Shown: positions 35,333 to 43,979 of the stretch, piece after piece
Layout of the letters: each line of letters starts with the position of its first letter
Numbering within the stretch: position 1 is the stretch's first letter
Source: Caldicellulosiruptor bescii DSM 6725
GTDB lineage: Bacteria > Bacillota > Thermoanaerobacteria > Caldicellulosiruptorales > Caldicellulosiruptoraceae
Direction: 5' to 3'
DNA: 64,000 bases
NCBI RefSeq assembly: GCF_000022325.1
Contig: NC_012034.1
Span: 1,258,501-1,322,500 of the forward strand
Notes under the pieces: model-generated
The model's database searches: none
What the model was told of the DNA's origin: nothing
The model's input: only the letters and a program-made list of their open reading frames with translations
Position numbers and translations under genes: made by a program

Positions 35333-36613
35333 ATGAGACTTGACAAAAGTAAAGAAGTATTTGACAACACCAAAAGATATATACCAGGCGGGGTTAACAG
35401 TCCAGTTCGTGCATTTAAAAATTTGAGTATTACACCGCCTGTCATATCAAAAGGAAAAGGCTGCCGTATATTTGATATTGATGGCAATGAATATATTGAT
35501 TTTGTTCTGTCCTGGGGTGCGATGATATTAGGACATTGTGACCCTGATGTTGTAAATAGGATGAAAGAAGTGGTGGAAGATCAAATAGCATTTGGAGCAC
35601 CAACAGAAATTGAATATAAGATGGCAAAGCTTGTGTGTGAGACAGCCCAAATTGATATGGTTCGATTTGTTAATTCAGGAACAGAAGCTACAATGACTGC
35701 TGTAAGGCTTGCAAAAGGTTATACTGGGAAGAAAAAAATAGTAAAGTTTGCAGGCTGTTATCATGGTCATCATGACATATTTCTGAAAGAAGCAGGGTCA
35801 GCAGTAGCCGAGCTAAGATTAAAGCGAATTGATGAAGATATTGTACAAAATACAATTGTGGTTGAATACAACAATTTAGATTCAGTAGAAAAAGCTTTTA
35901 AAGAAAACAAAGATGAGATAGCAGCTGTTATAATCGAGCCTGTGGCAGGGAATATGGGTGTTGTACCTGCCAAAAAAGAGTTTTTGCAAGTCCTAAGAGA
36001 AATTTGCAACCTCCACGGCAGTCTTCTGATTTTTGATGAAGTAATAACCGGCTTTAGGCTCTCATTAAAAGGGGCAAGAGCTTTATATAATGTTGAGCCA
36101 GACCTTGTAACTTTTGGCAAGATAATTGGTGGAGGGCTTCCTTGTGGCGCAGTTGGTGGCAAGAAAGAGATTATGGAATGTTTAGCACCACAGGGAAATG
36201 TCTTTCAGGCAGGTACTATGTCGGGCAATCCAATTGTGATGAGTGCAGGGTACGCTACTATCAAAAAGCTTAAAGAAAATCCTCATTTTTATAGTAATTT
36301 GGAGATGTTAGCAGGAAAACTCGAAAAAGAGTTGACACAAGTCTTTTCTAATTCCAATTTAACTTTTTGCATAAACAGGGTAGGTTCAATGCTAACAATC
36401 TTCTTTGGAGTTGAAAAGGTAGAAAATTTCGAGATGGCAAAGATGAGCGATTTAGACTTGTTCAGAAGTTTTGCAGAATATATGATAAAAAACCATATTT
36501 ATGTTCCTTCCTCTCAATTTGAAGCGATGTTCTTATCTGTAGCACATAGCGAAAATGATGTAGAAAAATTCGTTGAAATTGCTGAGGAATTTTGCTCTTC
36601 AAAAAGGAAATGA
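35333..36613 (+). CDS. hemL: Glutamate-1-semialdehyde 2,1-aminomutase
   Basis: HemL is a PLP enzyme that converts glutamate-1-semialdehyde to 5-aminolevulinate. The Schiff-base lysine lies in TFGKIIGGGLPCGAVGG, and NSGTEATMTAVRLAKG and CYHGHHDIFL are the class III aminotransferase blocks. The 426 residues are the expected length. It is the last gene of the tetrapyrrole group and shares the operon with hemB. Heme oxygenation or later heme genes are not present, so the pathway stops at the siroheme branch within this window. Confidence 0.96.
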   Translation: MRLDKSKEVFDNTKRYIPGGVNSPVRAFKNLSITPPVISKGKGCRIFDIDGNEYIDFVLSWGAMILGHCDPDVVNRMKEVVEDQIAFGAPTEIEYKMAKLVCETAQIDMVRFVNSGTEATMTAVRLAKGYTGKKKIVKFAGCYHGHHDIFLKEAGSAVAELRLKRIDEDIVQNTIVVEYNNLDSVEKAFKENKDEIAAVIIEPVAGNMGVVPAKKEFLQVLREICNLHGSLLIFDEVITGFRLSLKGARALYNVEPDLVTFGKIIGGGLPCGAVGGKKEIMECLAPQGNVFQAGTMSGNPIVMSAGYATIKKLKENPHFYSNLEMLAGKLEKELTQVFSNSNLTFCINRVGSMLTIFFGVEKVENFEMAKMSDLDLFRSFAEYMIKNHIYVPSSQFEAMFLSVAHSENDVEKFVEIAEEFCSSKRK

Positions 36614-36745
36614 TAAGAACAACGTCTTGTAGTTAACTTAGTGTGTTTAAAAAGATGTTGATAGAATAAAAGGAGACGTGTAAAATAAATTTATACTAAA
36701 TCTATCTAAATAATTTAATACAATAACATACAGGAGAGTAATTTT

Positions 36746-37576
36746 ATGGATATCATAATAGATGAAACATTACAAGAAAAATATGAAAAATTAAAAAACT
36801 ATATCAAAAGCTTAGGAAGCCTTGCAATTGCTTATTCAGGTGGAGTGGATAGTACATTTTTAGTCAAAGTTGCTTATGATGTTTTAGGAGATAGAGTTAT
36901 TGCTGTGACTGCAACATCCTCAACCTATCCAAAAAGAGAACTCAATGATGCAATAACATTCATAAAACAAGTAGGAGCAAAACACATAGTCATAGAATCA
37001 GAAGAGCTTGAAATTGAGGGATTCAATAAAAACCCTGTTGATAGATGCTATTACTGCAAAAAAGAGCTTTTTGAAAAGATATGGAAAGTAGCAAAGGCAC
37101 ATGGAATTGAGTATGTTGCGGATGGTTCAAACTTTGATGATTTGAATGATTTTAGACCTGGCATGAAGGCGGCATGTGAGCTGAATGTGGTAAGTCCACT
37201 TAAAGTTGCTGGGCTTACAAAAGAGGATATTAGGAAATTGTCAAAAGAGTTGGAACTTCCAACATGGGACAAACCTGCCTTTGCATGCCTTTCTTCACGC
37301 ATACCTTACGGAGAAAGAATAACAAAAGAAAAATTAAGCATGATAGAAAAAGCTGAGGAATATTTACTTGGACTTGGGTTTAAGCAGGTGAGGGTAAGGT
37401 ATCATCAAGACAAACTTGCACGAATAGAAATAGGTAAGGATGAGATGGAGAAGTTTTTAAATATTAAGTTAATAGAGAGTGTTAGGAATAAGTTTAAAGA
37501 GTTAGGTTTTTTGTATATTACTTTAGATTTAGAGGGGTACAGAACAGGGAGTATGAATTTGAGTTTGAATTTATAG
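36746..37576 (+). CDS. larE: LarE-family ATP-dependent sulfur transferase
   Basis: This 276-residue PP-loop protein has the ATP site AYSGGVDSTFLVK (SGGVDS at 31-36). LarE installs sulfur in the nickel-pincer cofactor of lactate racemase. The LarE cysteine motif is present as C181 in FACLSSRIPYGE, and there is an extra CX2C pair, C101 and C104 (DRCYYCKK). LarE forms with three such cysteines can hold a [4Fe-4S] cluster and act catalytically, not sacrificially. No larA, larB or larC lies nearby. The gene has its own GGAG site and sits alone between hemL and the infC leader. Confidence 0.85.
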   Translation: MDIIIDETLQEKYEKLKNYIKSLGSLAIAYSGGVDSTFLVKVAYDVLGDRVIAVTATSSTYPKRELNDAITFIKQVGAKHIVIESEELEIEGFNKNPVDRCYYCKKELFEKIWKVAKAHGIEYVADGSNFDDLNDFRPGMKAACELNVVSPLKVAGLTKEDIRKLSKELELPTWDKPAFACLSSRIPYGERITKEKLSMIEKAEEYLLGLGFKQVRVRYHQDKLARIEIGKDEMEKFLNIKLIESVRNKFKELGFLYITLDLEGYRTGSMNLSLNL

Positions 37577-37600
37577 GTTTTTTAAAATTTTTATTTGATA

Positions 37601-37630
37601 TTGACATTTTCAAAGTATATATGGTATCCT
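37601..37630 (+). promoter_or_regulatory. Promoter of infC-rpmI-rplT
   Basis: TTGACA at 37601-37606 and TATCCT at 37625-37630 have 18-bp spacing, directly before the structured leader. Confidence 0.65.
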
Positions 37631-37633
37631 TAT

Positions 37634-37775
37634 AAAGGTGAAAAAGAAGTAGAAGTCTATCGCTTCTCACCTTTCCGAGAAATGACTCGGAGGGTCAATA
37701 GTGCTTTTTGAGCCATTTAATATGGCTCAAAAAGAGGTAAGGGAGTGGATAGGCTATGCTTCTATCCACTTTTTG
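37634..37775 (+). ncRNA. L20-type ribosomal protein leader with terminator
   Basis: The leader folds into four hairpins: AAAGGTG/CACCTTT (37634-37674), CCGAG/CTCGG (37675-37690), a 13-bp stem CTTTTTGAGCCAT/ATGGCTCAAAAAG (37704-37734), and AGTGGATAG/CTATCCACT (37744-37770) followed by TTTTG. The last is a terminator. This layout and place match the L20 leader of Firmicutes, where L20 protein promotes early termination. Confidence 0.75.
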
Positions 37776-37821
37776 TTTAAATTAGGAATTGGGGTTATTT
37801 ATTTTCAGGAGGTGTTTTAAT

Positions 37822-38337
37822 ATAAATAATAAAGATTTGCTCATTAATGAGCAGATAAGAGACAAAGAGGTAAGAGTTATTGATGAGAACGGTGTTCAAC
37901 TTGGAATTATGAGCATAAAAGAGGCACTGAGGATTGCTGAGGAAAAAAAGCTTGATTTAGTTAAGATTGCTCCTCATGCTAATCCGCCTGTGTGCAAGAT
38001 AATGGATTATGGCAAGTATAAGTTTGAACTTGCCAAAAAAGAGAAAGAGGCAAAGAAAAATCAAAAGGTTATTAACGTAAAAGAAATCAGGCTTACAACC
38101 ACAATTGAAGAACATGACTTTAACGTAAAAGTAAAAAATGCAATTAGGTTTTTAAAGGATGGAGACAAAGTAAAGGTATCTATTCGCTTTAGGGGTCGTG
38201 AAGTCTTGCATCCTGAAATAGGTGAAGAGATTATAAACAAGTTTATAGAAAAAATAAAAGATTACGGAGTTGTTGAAAAAAAGCCGAAATTGGATGGAAA
38301 GAACCTTACAGCGGTCATTGCGCCAAAACAGCAATAA
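37822..38337 (+). CDS. infC: Translation initiation factor IF-3
   Basis: IF-3 binds the 30S subunit and checks the start codon. The protein of 171 residues reads NNKDLLINEQIRDKEVRVID at its start, then the IF-3 C-domain with KEIRLTTTIEEHDF. The reading frame has no ATG, GTG or TTG near the true N-terminus. AGGAGGTG (37807-37814) lies 7 nt before an ATA at 37822. I take ATA as the start, in line with the known use of AUU/AUA/AUC for infC to allow IF-3 self-control. The TTG at 37789 would add 11 residues and overrun the ribosome site. Confidence 0.93.
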   Translation: MNNKDLLINEQIRDKEVRVIDENGVQLGIMSIKEALRIAEEKKLDLVKIAPHANPPVCKIMDYGKYKFELAKKEKEAKKNQKVINVKEIRLTTTIEEHDFNVKVKNAIRFLKDGDKVKVSIRFRGREVLHPEIGEEIINKFIEKIKDYGVVEKKPKLDGKNLTAVIAPKQQ

Positions 38338-38363
38338 AAATTTTTGATGGGGAGGAGTTTTTG

Positions 38364-38561
38364 ATGCCGAAACTAAAAACACATAGAGGTCTTGCAAAAA
38401 GAATTAAGATTAGCGGAAGTGGGAAATATTTGAGAAAGAAAGCAGGTAAAAGTCACCTTTTGAGCGGTAAGTCAAGAAAGAGAAAGAGAAATTTGAAAAA
38501 GACGGTGGTTGTTGATGCTACTAACGTTAAAGCAGTCAAAAAGCTTTTGCCGTACCTATAA
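38364..38561 (+). CDS. rpmI: 50S ribosomal protein L35
   Basis: L35 has 65 residues here, starting MPKLKTHRGLAKRIK, and is strongly basic with the SGKSRKRKRNL stretch. GGGGAGGAG lies upstream of the ATG at 38364. It stands between infC and rplT, the universal order. Confidence 0.97.
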   Translation: MPKLKTHRGLAKRIKISGSGKYLRKKAGKSHLLSGKSRKRKRNLKKTVVVDATNVKAVKKLLPYL

Positions 38562-38593
38562 ACAACAATTTTGAGCAGGAGGTAGAGTTATAA

Positions 38594-38953
38594 ATGAGAA
38601 TAAAAAATGGTGTATGGGCAAGAAAGAGACATAAAAAATGGCTAAAACTTGCAAAGGGTTATTTTGGTGCAAAGAGCAAGATTTTTAAACAAGCGCATGT
38701 AGCTGTAATGAGGTCTTTAAGATATGCATATATAGGTAGAAGGCTTAAAAAGAGAGATTTTAGAAGACTGTGGATAACAAGAATTAATGCAGCAGCAAGA
38801 CAAAATGGTCTTTCGTACAGCAAGTTTATGAATGGTCTTAAAAAAGCAGGAATTAATCTTAATAGAAAAGTCTTAGCAGATATGGCTGTTAATGACCAAA
38901 AAGCATTTGCTGAGCTGGTTGAAATTGCTAAAAAGCAAATAAATGCGCAGTAA
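38594..38953 (+). CDS. rplT: 50S ribosomal protein L20
   Basis: L20 has 119 residues and begins [20 protein letters not shown], with the conserved [20 protein letters not shown]. It is needed for early 50S assembly. In Firmicutes it also binds the infC leader to repress its own operon, which agrees with the leader seen at 37634-37775. AGGAGGTAGAG precedes the ATG. Confidence 0.97.
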   Translation: MRIKNGVWARKRHKKWLKLAKGYFGAKSKIFKQAHVAVMRSLRYAYIGRRLKKRDFRRLWITRINAAARQNGLSYSKFMNGLKKAGINLNRKVLADMAVNDQKAFAELVEIAKKQINAQ

Positions 38954-38997
38954 AATGTTTCAAATTTTAATTTTTTTTAACAAGGGTTATTGATAAG

Positions 38998-39810
38998 ATG
39001 TCCACAAAAAAAGTTGAGTTTATTAGCAGTCGCGAGAACGAATGTATAAAGAGAGTAAAAAAACTGCATGATAAAAAGTACAGAGAAGAGTTTAGGTCTT
39101 TCATAATTGAAGGCTTAAAACTTGTCAAAGAAGCTATTGAGTATCAGATTGAATGTATAAACTTGGTTATATTTTCTCAACAGGCGAAAGATAGGTATCA
39201 AGAATTTTACTGGGAGTGCAAGCGTCTTTTACAAGATGGGAAAATAAAAAGAGTTATTGAGATTCCTGATAAGTTGTTTGAATACATTACTACAACTTCT
39301 ACACCACAAGGTATTTTAGCTGAGTGCAACTTTGTTGACAAAGACATAAATTTTATAAAAAATCTGAGAAGAGTAGTTGTAGCTAACAAGCTACAGGACC
39401 CTGGCAATTTGGGAACATTAATTAGATGTGCTGATGCATTTGGATTTGACGCTGTTGTAACAACAAAGGGAACAGTTGATATTTACAATCCTAAGACAAC
39501 ACGTGCCACAATGGGTTCACTTTTTCATCTACAGATTATGAGAGAGGCTGAAGAGGGAAAATTAATCAAAATCCTAAAAGATAATAGCTTTGCAGTTTAT
39601 GTGGCAACGCCGTATGGTGATATTGAAATTTCCAAAATTGTTCCTGACAAAAGATTTTGTATTGTTATTGGTAATGAATCTGAAGGAGTTAGCGATTCTT
39701 TTGCAAAGGTGGCAACAAGAAAGATAAAAATTCCTATGGTCGGCGAAACAGAGTCTTTAAATGCGGCGGTGGCAGCTTCAATTGTGTTGTATGAATTGAG
39801 AAAAAGATAG
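38998..39810 (+). CDS. TrmH/SpoU-family RNA 2'-O-methyltransferase
   Basis: This 270-residue protein has an N-terminal substrate-binding domain and a C-terminal SPOUT knot domain. The motifs are LQDPGNLGTLIRCADAFG (motif 1), VIGNESEGVSD (motif 2) and IPMVGETESLNAAVAASI (motif 3). It probably methylates a 23S rRNA ribose, like the YsgA/RlmB group. It follows rplT by 44 nt, the usual position in Firmicutes (before pheST in many). The exact target nucleotide is not known. Confidence 0.92.
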   Translation: MSTKKVEFISSRENECIKRVKKLHDKKYREEFRSFIIEGLKLVKEAIEYQIECINLVIFSQQAKDRYQEFYWECKRLLQDGKIKRVIEIPDKLFEYITTTSTPQGILAECNFVDKDINFIKNLRRVVVANKLQDPGNLGTLIRCADAFGFDAVVTTKGTVDIYNPKTTRATMGSLFHLQIMREAEEGKLIKILKDNSFAVYVATPYGDIEISKIVPDKRFCIVIGNESEGVSDSFAKVATRKIKIPMVGETESLNAAVAASIVLYELRKR

Positions 39811-39813
39811 AAT

Positions 39814-39854
39814 TTAAGCCTTCATCCAGAGTTAAAATTGTGGATGAGGGCTTA
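39814..39854 (+). terminator. Inverted repeat after SpoU methyltransferase gene
   Basis: TAAGCCTTCATCCA pairs with TGGATGAGGGCTTA (one mismatch) over a 13-nt loop. It is followed by AAAAATTAATT and not a T-run, so termination is likely weak. Confidence 0.5.
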
Positions 39855-39881
39855 AAAATTAATTAAAAGGTGGTATAAGAA

Positions 39882-40136
39882 ATGAACGATAAAACTCAAC
39901 ATTTCTCATTTGAAGAGAGTATGGACAAAAAGGTTAAAGAGATATTGAGTGAAGTTTACAGTGCGCTGAAAGAAAAGGGTTACAATCCAATTGCTCAGCT
40001 TGTAGGATACTTAATATCAGGTGACCCAACTTATATTACTAATCATAAGAATGCCCGCTCTATAATAAGGAGAATTGAAAGAGATGAAATATTGGAAGAA
40101 ATTGTTAAGTTTTATATTGATAATAACATTGAGTAG
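39882..40136 (+). CDS. ireB: IreB-family regulatory protein
   Basis: This is a small 84-residue protein of the UPF0297/IreB family, with [16 protein letters not shown] and [19 protein letters not shown] as the signature. In Enterococcus, IreB is a substrate of the Ser/Thr kinase IreK and affects cephalosporin resistance. AAAAGGTGGT precedes the ATG. In most Firmicutes ireB is followed by ruvX; here two other genes are inserted. Its end overlaps the next gene by 53 nt in another frame. Confidence 0.92.
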   Translation: MNDKTQHFSFEESMDKKVKEILSEVYSALKEKGYNPIAQLVGYLISGDPTYITNHKNARSIIRRIERDEILEEIVKFYIDNNIE

Positions 40137-41592
40137 TTTAATTTTCAGCTTAAGTTTTGCATTCAGTTTCTACAAGTTTGAAGGGAAAGAGTTTATTAAT
40201 AAATATTTTTTTGCTGCTGTAAAAGAAGTTATTTCAAGTAGCAAAAAAGGTTGGGCAGTGATTGTAGTTTTAAAAGATGAAGAAAGAAGTCAAAAGATTA
40301 AAGAATATCTTGGGAAAAAAGGGACAAATATTAGTAATCTATCACAGATAAAAAAGAAAAAAGAGGGTCTGTTTTTTTTATACAGTGGTGATGACAGATT
40401 AATCTTTGTCTTCGATAACCTTTCTGATGAAGGCTTTTTTACTTTCAAGTCAGTTCACACTAAAAGAGTTGGACTTGTGCTGGACAGCGAGTTTATGGAT
40501 ATATTAGAAGGCAAGTTTAATAATGATGCCAAAATATTAGTAGCAAAAGACTTTTTACAATACTTGTGGAAGTTTTTTTGGGCATTGAATTATCAGCTTA
40601 TGTATCTTAATAAGTATTTGATAGTGCTTTTTACTGTTATTATTATTTTCTCAATTTTAGAAGCAACAATCTATTTTGGCGATTTTAAAATAGATGCAGG
40701 AAACGGCATACGTATGTATATTTTAAAATTATTGCCTACCACTGTGATAGTTTCGTACCTTTTTATTATCTACTCACCGATAATAGTTCAGTATATTAAC
40801 CATATTTTTATATTTTTATTACTATTTTTTGCAACTTCGTTAATATTATCATACTTCAGTTTAGAAAAAACTCAAGCTGGAGTTGCTTTGAGTGGAATCC
40901 TCTCTATTTTGATTCAAGCTATTTTTTATGATAACTATTTGCAAATTATTTCTACTGCGGGATATCATCCTTCATTTGCAAATAGGTTTTATGGCATAGG
41001 AAATGAATTTTTTGCTTATTTATTGGGCTTTGCATTTGTATTTTCAATTGTGACTAAAATTCCTTTGAAAAATCTTTATATAATCCTTGGGATCTTAGCT
41101 GTATTTTTATCTATTCCGTATTATGGTATAAATTTTGGCGGGCTTGTTTCCATGCTTTTAGGTTTTATTTCGTTTTCAGTTATAAATTCACGAAACAAAA
41201 AAAAGATGATTTTTTTATTGTTACCAGCTGCAATCTTGATAGTTTTTGCTATCTTCAAGAATAGCTATCTATTTAATGTTTTTTCAAACACTGAGGTTTT
41301 AGTTGATACAATTAAAAGAAAATTGCTCATGAATCTTTCTTATTTTGTATTATATCCATTGACAATTTTGCTTGTTAGTTACTTTGTGATTTTAAGTATC
41401 TTAGCTTTGACCAAAAATGAAATTTTGGTTTTAAGACCACTTGAAAAAGAAAAAATAAAATTGTTTATTATAATTACTATGTTTGCATGGCTTTTAAACG
41501 ATTCAGGCACGATAATTGTAGGTCTTTTATTGGGATTTTTAAACTTGAATATATACATTGCAAAGATGGTGAAAGAATATGGAAACAATTAA
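40084..41592 (+). CDS. Multipass membrane protein of unknown function
   Basis: The 502 residues start with one transmembrane helix ([19 protein letters not shown]). An outside domain of about 130 residues follows, then about ten helices. The motifs [16 protein letters not shown] and NDSGTIIVG recall large Firmicute membrane proteins linked to alkaline-phosphatase-like domains, but the phosphatase domain itself is missing. The start overlaps ireB, with ATG at 40084 or TTG at 40075. The end overlaps the aldo/keto reductase by 14 nt, which suggests translational coupling. No function is assigned. Confidence 0.6.
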   Translation: MKYWKKLLSFILIITLSSLIFSLSFAFSFYKFEGKEFINKYFFAAVKEVISSSKKGWAVIVVLKDEERSQKIKEYLGKKGTNISNLSQIKKKKEGLFFLYSGDDRLIFVFDNLSDEGFFTFKSVHTKRVGLVLDSEFMDILEGKFNNDAKILVAKDFLQYLWKFFWALNYQLMYLNKYLIVLFTVIIIFSILEATIYFGDFKIDAGNGIRMYILKLLPTTVIVSYLFIIYSPIIVQYINHIFIFLLLFFATSLILSYFSLEKTQAGVALSGILSILIQAIFYDNYLQIISTAGYHPSFANRFYGIGNEFFAYLLGFAFVFSIVTKIPLKNLYIILGILAVFLSIPYYGINFGGLVSMLLGFISFSVINSRNKKKMIFLLLPAAILIVFAIFKNSYLFNVFSNTEVLVDTIKRKLLMNLSYFVLYPLTILLVSYFVILSILALTKNEILVLRPLEKEKIKLFIIITMFAWLLNDSGTIIVGLLLGFLNLNIYIAKMVKEYGNN

Positions 41593-42526
41593 ACTTGGAA
41601 GTACATCACTTTATGTGAGCAGAATATGTTTTGGTACCTTGACTTTAGGGCCGCTTCAAAAGAGATTATCTATTGAAGATGGAGCAAGGCTTTTGGCGTA
41701 CGCGTATCAAAAAGGTATAAATTTTGTTGATACTGCTGAGCTGTATGAGACATATGAATACATAAGAAAGTCAATCCAGATAAGTGGGATACGACCAGTG
41801 ATATCTACAAAATCATATGCTTATGATAAAAAAACAGCAGAATTTTCTTTAAATAAAGCATTGAAAGAACTGGATGTTGACTACATAGACCTATTTATGC
41901 TCCATGAACAGGAAGGTGAGAATACTTTCAAAGGACATTATGAAGCAGTTGAGTATTTTTTAAAAGCAAAAGAAAAAGGGTATATCAAACATTTTGGCAT
42001 ATCTACCCACTATGTAAAGGCGGTAAAAGATGCTCTCAAATATCCAGAAATTGAAGTTATCCATCCAATATTTAACTATAAGGGAATTGGAATTGTAGAT
42101 GGTACAGTTGATGAGATGGCTGAGGCAATAAAAGAAGCTTACATACATGGCAAAGGAATTTTTGCTATGAAAATATTTGGTGGAGGCAACCTCCTTTCTA
42201 ATTTTAGACAAGCGCTTGAGTTTATATTTGACTTTCCTTATCTTCATTCTGTTGCAATTGGTATGCAAAGTATATTTGAAGTTGACTATAATATTAGATG
42301 CTTTGAGGAAAAGAAGGTTTACTTGGAAAAGGAATTATTAGAAAATATAAAGACAAAAAAGCTTCATGTTGAAAGCTGGTGTGAAGGCTGTGGAGAGTGC
42401 GCTTTGCATTGCCACCAAAATGCTATTTCTGTGAAAGATGGAAAAGTGGTTGTTGACTATTCCAAATGTCTTTGCTGTGGATACTGCAGTAGCTATTGTA
42501 AGCTTTTTGCTTTAAAAGTAATCTGA
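41579..42526 (+). CDS. Aldo/keto reductase with C-terminal ferredoxin domain
   Basis: The first 260 residues form an aldo/keto reductase barrel with FVDTAELYETYEYI (Asp and Tyr of the tetrad), DLFMLHEQE and HFGISTH. The tail has two [4Fe-4S] motifs: CEGCGECALHC and CLCCGYCSSYC. Such fusions are common in anaerobes and may link NAD(P)H-type chemistry to ferredoxin. The substrate is unknown. ATG at 41579 lies within the previous gene. Confidence 0.85.
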   Translation: METIKLGSTSLYVSRICFGTLTLGPLQKRLSIEDGARLLAYAYQKGINFVDTAELYETYEYIRKSIQISGIRPVISTKSYAYDKKTAEFSLNKALKELDVDYIDLFMLHEQEGENTFKGHYEAVEYFLKAKEKGYIKHFGISTHYVKAVKDALKYPEIEVIHPIFNYKGIGIVDGTVDEMAEAIKEAYIHGKGIFAMKIFGGGNLLSNFRQALEFIFDFPYLHSVAIGMQSIFEVDYNIRCFEEKKVYLEKELLENIKTKKLHVESWCEGCGECALHCHQNAISVKDGKVVVDYSKCLCCGYCSSYCKLFALKVI

Positions 42527-42559
42527 AGCAAATTGGAAAAATAGAAAGGTGGTTGAAAA

Positions 42560-42976
42560 TTGAGGATTCTATGTCTTGACATAGGTAACAGCAGAGTTGG
42601 TGTTGCAATTTCAGACCCACTCAAAATTACTGCCCAGCCGGTTATGACAATTGAGTTACGAAATAAAGATTTGTTTGAAGAACTTGACAAGATATTTCAA
42701 GGATACAACATAGAAAAGGTTGTGATAGGCTATCCTCTTTCTAAGCTGCATCCTGATCAGAAAGATGAAAAACTTAAAAAAATTGATGAGATTTCCGAAA
42801 AGATTGGAAGCAGATACAATGTAGAGATTGTGAAATGGGATGAGAGATTTTCAACAAAAGCTGTTGAAAGAGTGATAGATGAAGAACTGAACTGGAAAAG
42901 AAAGAAAAAGATAATTGACAAGGTTGCGGCAGTTTATATTCTCCAGGGGTATCTTGACTTTTATAATGGAAGCTAA
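42560..42976 (+). CDS. ruvX: RuvX/YqgF-family Holliday junction resolvase-like nuclease
   Basis: The 138 residues have an RNase H-like fold. LCLDIGNSRVGVAISDP holds the first Asp, VVIGYPLS the second block, and WDERFSTKAVE with DKVAAVYILQ the last. The family acts in rRNA 5' processing or junction resolution. It starts with TTG at 42560 after AGGTGG. It is normally next to ireB; here they are about 2.4 kb apart. Confidence 0.92.
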   Translation: MRILCLDIGNSRVGVAISDPLKITAQPVMTIELRNKDLFEELDKIFQGYNIEKVVIGYPLSKLHPDQKDEKLKKIDEISEKIGSRYNVEIVKWDERFSTKAVERVIDEELNWKRKKKIIDKVAAVYILQGYLDFYNGS

Positions 42977-42992
42977 GAATCTTTTGTGTATG

Positions 42993-43021
42993 TTGATTTT
43001 GGTCTTCTTAAATGGTATATT
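42993..43021 (+). promoter_or_regulatory. Promoter of the nad operon
   Basis: TTGATT at 42993-42998 and TATATT at 43016-43021 are 17 bp apart, 30 bp before nadA. No clear NiaR operator is seen. Confidence 0.6.
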
Positions 43022-43050
43022 AATGATAAAAATCTTACCAAGAAAAGCGA

Positions 43051-43971
43051 GTGATATTATTGAATATAGAAGTGCTTAAAAATGAAATTTACAAGCTAAA
43101 AGAAGAAAAGAACGCTTTGATAGTTGCTCACAATTACCAAATTGATGAAGTGCAGGAGATTGCTGATTTTGTGGGCGACTCTTTTTATCTTAGCAAAGTG
43201 TGTGCTGAGCGTCCAGAAAAAGTTATAGTATTTTGTGGAGTTCATTTTATGGCTGAGAGTGCAAAGATACTTTCGCCACATAAAAAGGTACTGTTGCCAG
43301 AGATAGATGCTGGATGTCCTCTTGCTGATATGGTGACTGCAGAAGATGTTGAGAATTTAAAAAAGAAATATCCTGATTATTCAATTGTGTGTTATATTAA
43401 CTCTCCTGCTTCTGTCAAAGCAAAATCAGATGTTATCTGTACTTCATCAAATGCTGTGAAGATTGTAAGAGAATTTCCTAATGACAAAATAATTTTCTTG
43501 CCAGACAAAAACTTAGGAAGTTTTGTAAAAAAACAGGTACCGGAAAAAGACATCATCTTATGGGAAGGATTCTGTATTACCCATTACAAGATAAAAAAAG
43601 AGGATGTTGAAAAGGCAAAATCTTTACATCCAAATGCTTTGGTTTTGGTCCATCCTGAGTGTAGACCAGAAGTAGTTGAGCTTGCTGATTTTGTCGGAAG
43701 TACAAAACAGATAATAGATTTTGCTAATACTTCGAAAGAAAAAGAGTTTATTATTGGAACAGAGATGGGAGTGCTATACAGTTTAAAGAAGCTAAATCCC
43801 GACAAGAAGTTTTATATTCTTCATCCAGGGATGATTTGTCCTAATATGAAGAAGAATACTTTGCAATCGGTAAGAGATGCTCTTTTGTATGAGAGGTACC
43901 AGATAGAAGTTGAGGAAGAAATTATGGAAGGCGCAAAAAAAGCACTTTCTAAGATGCTTGAAATGGGCTAA
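43051..43971 (+). CDS. nadA: Quinolinate synthase
   Basis: NadA condenses iminoaspartate with DHAP to quinolinate using a [4Fe-4S] cluster. The three cluster cysteines are C89 (DAGCPLAD), C175 (WEGFCITH) and C262 (GMICPNMKK). Their spacing of 86 and 87 closely follows that of the Thermotoga enzyme. The length of 306 residues is normal. Start is GTG at 43051 or TTG at 43060; the ribosome site is weak. It heads nadA-nadB-nadC for de novo NAD synthesis. Confidence 0.96.
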   Translation: MILLNIEVLKNEIYKLKEEKNALIVAHNYQIDEVQEIADFVGDSFYLSKVCAERPEKVIVFCGVHFMAESAKILSPHKKVLLPEIDAGCPLADMVTAEDVENLKKKYPDYSIVCYINSPASVKAKSDVICTSSNAVKIVREFPNDKIIFLPDKNLGSFVKKQVPEKDIILWEGFCITHYKIKKEDVEKAKSLHPNALVLVHPECRPEVVELADFVGSTKQIIDFANTSKEKEFIIGTEMGVLYSLKKLNPDKKFYILHPGMICPNMKKNTLQSVRDALLYERYQIEVEEEIMEGAKKALSKMLEMG

Positions 43972-43979
43972 TTTGTAAA

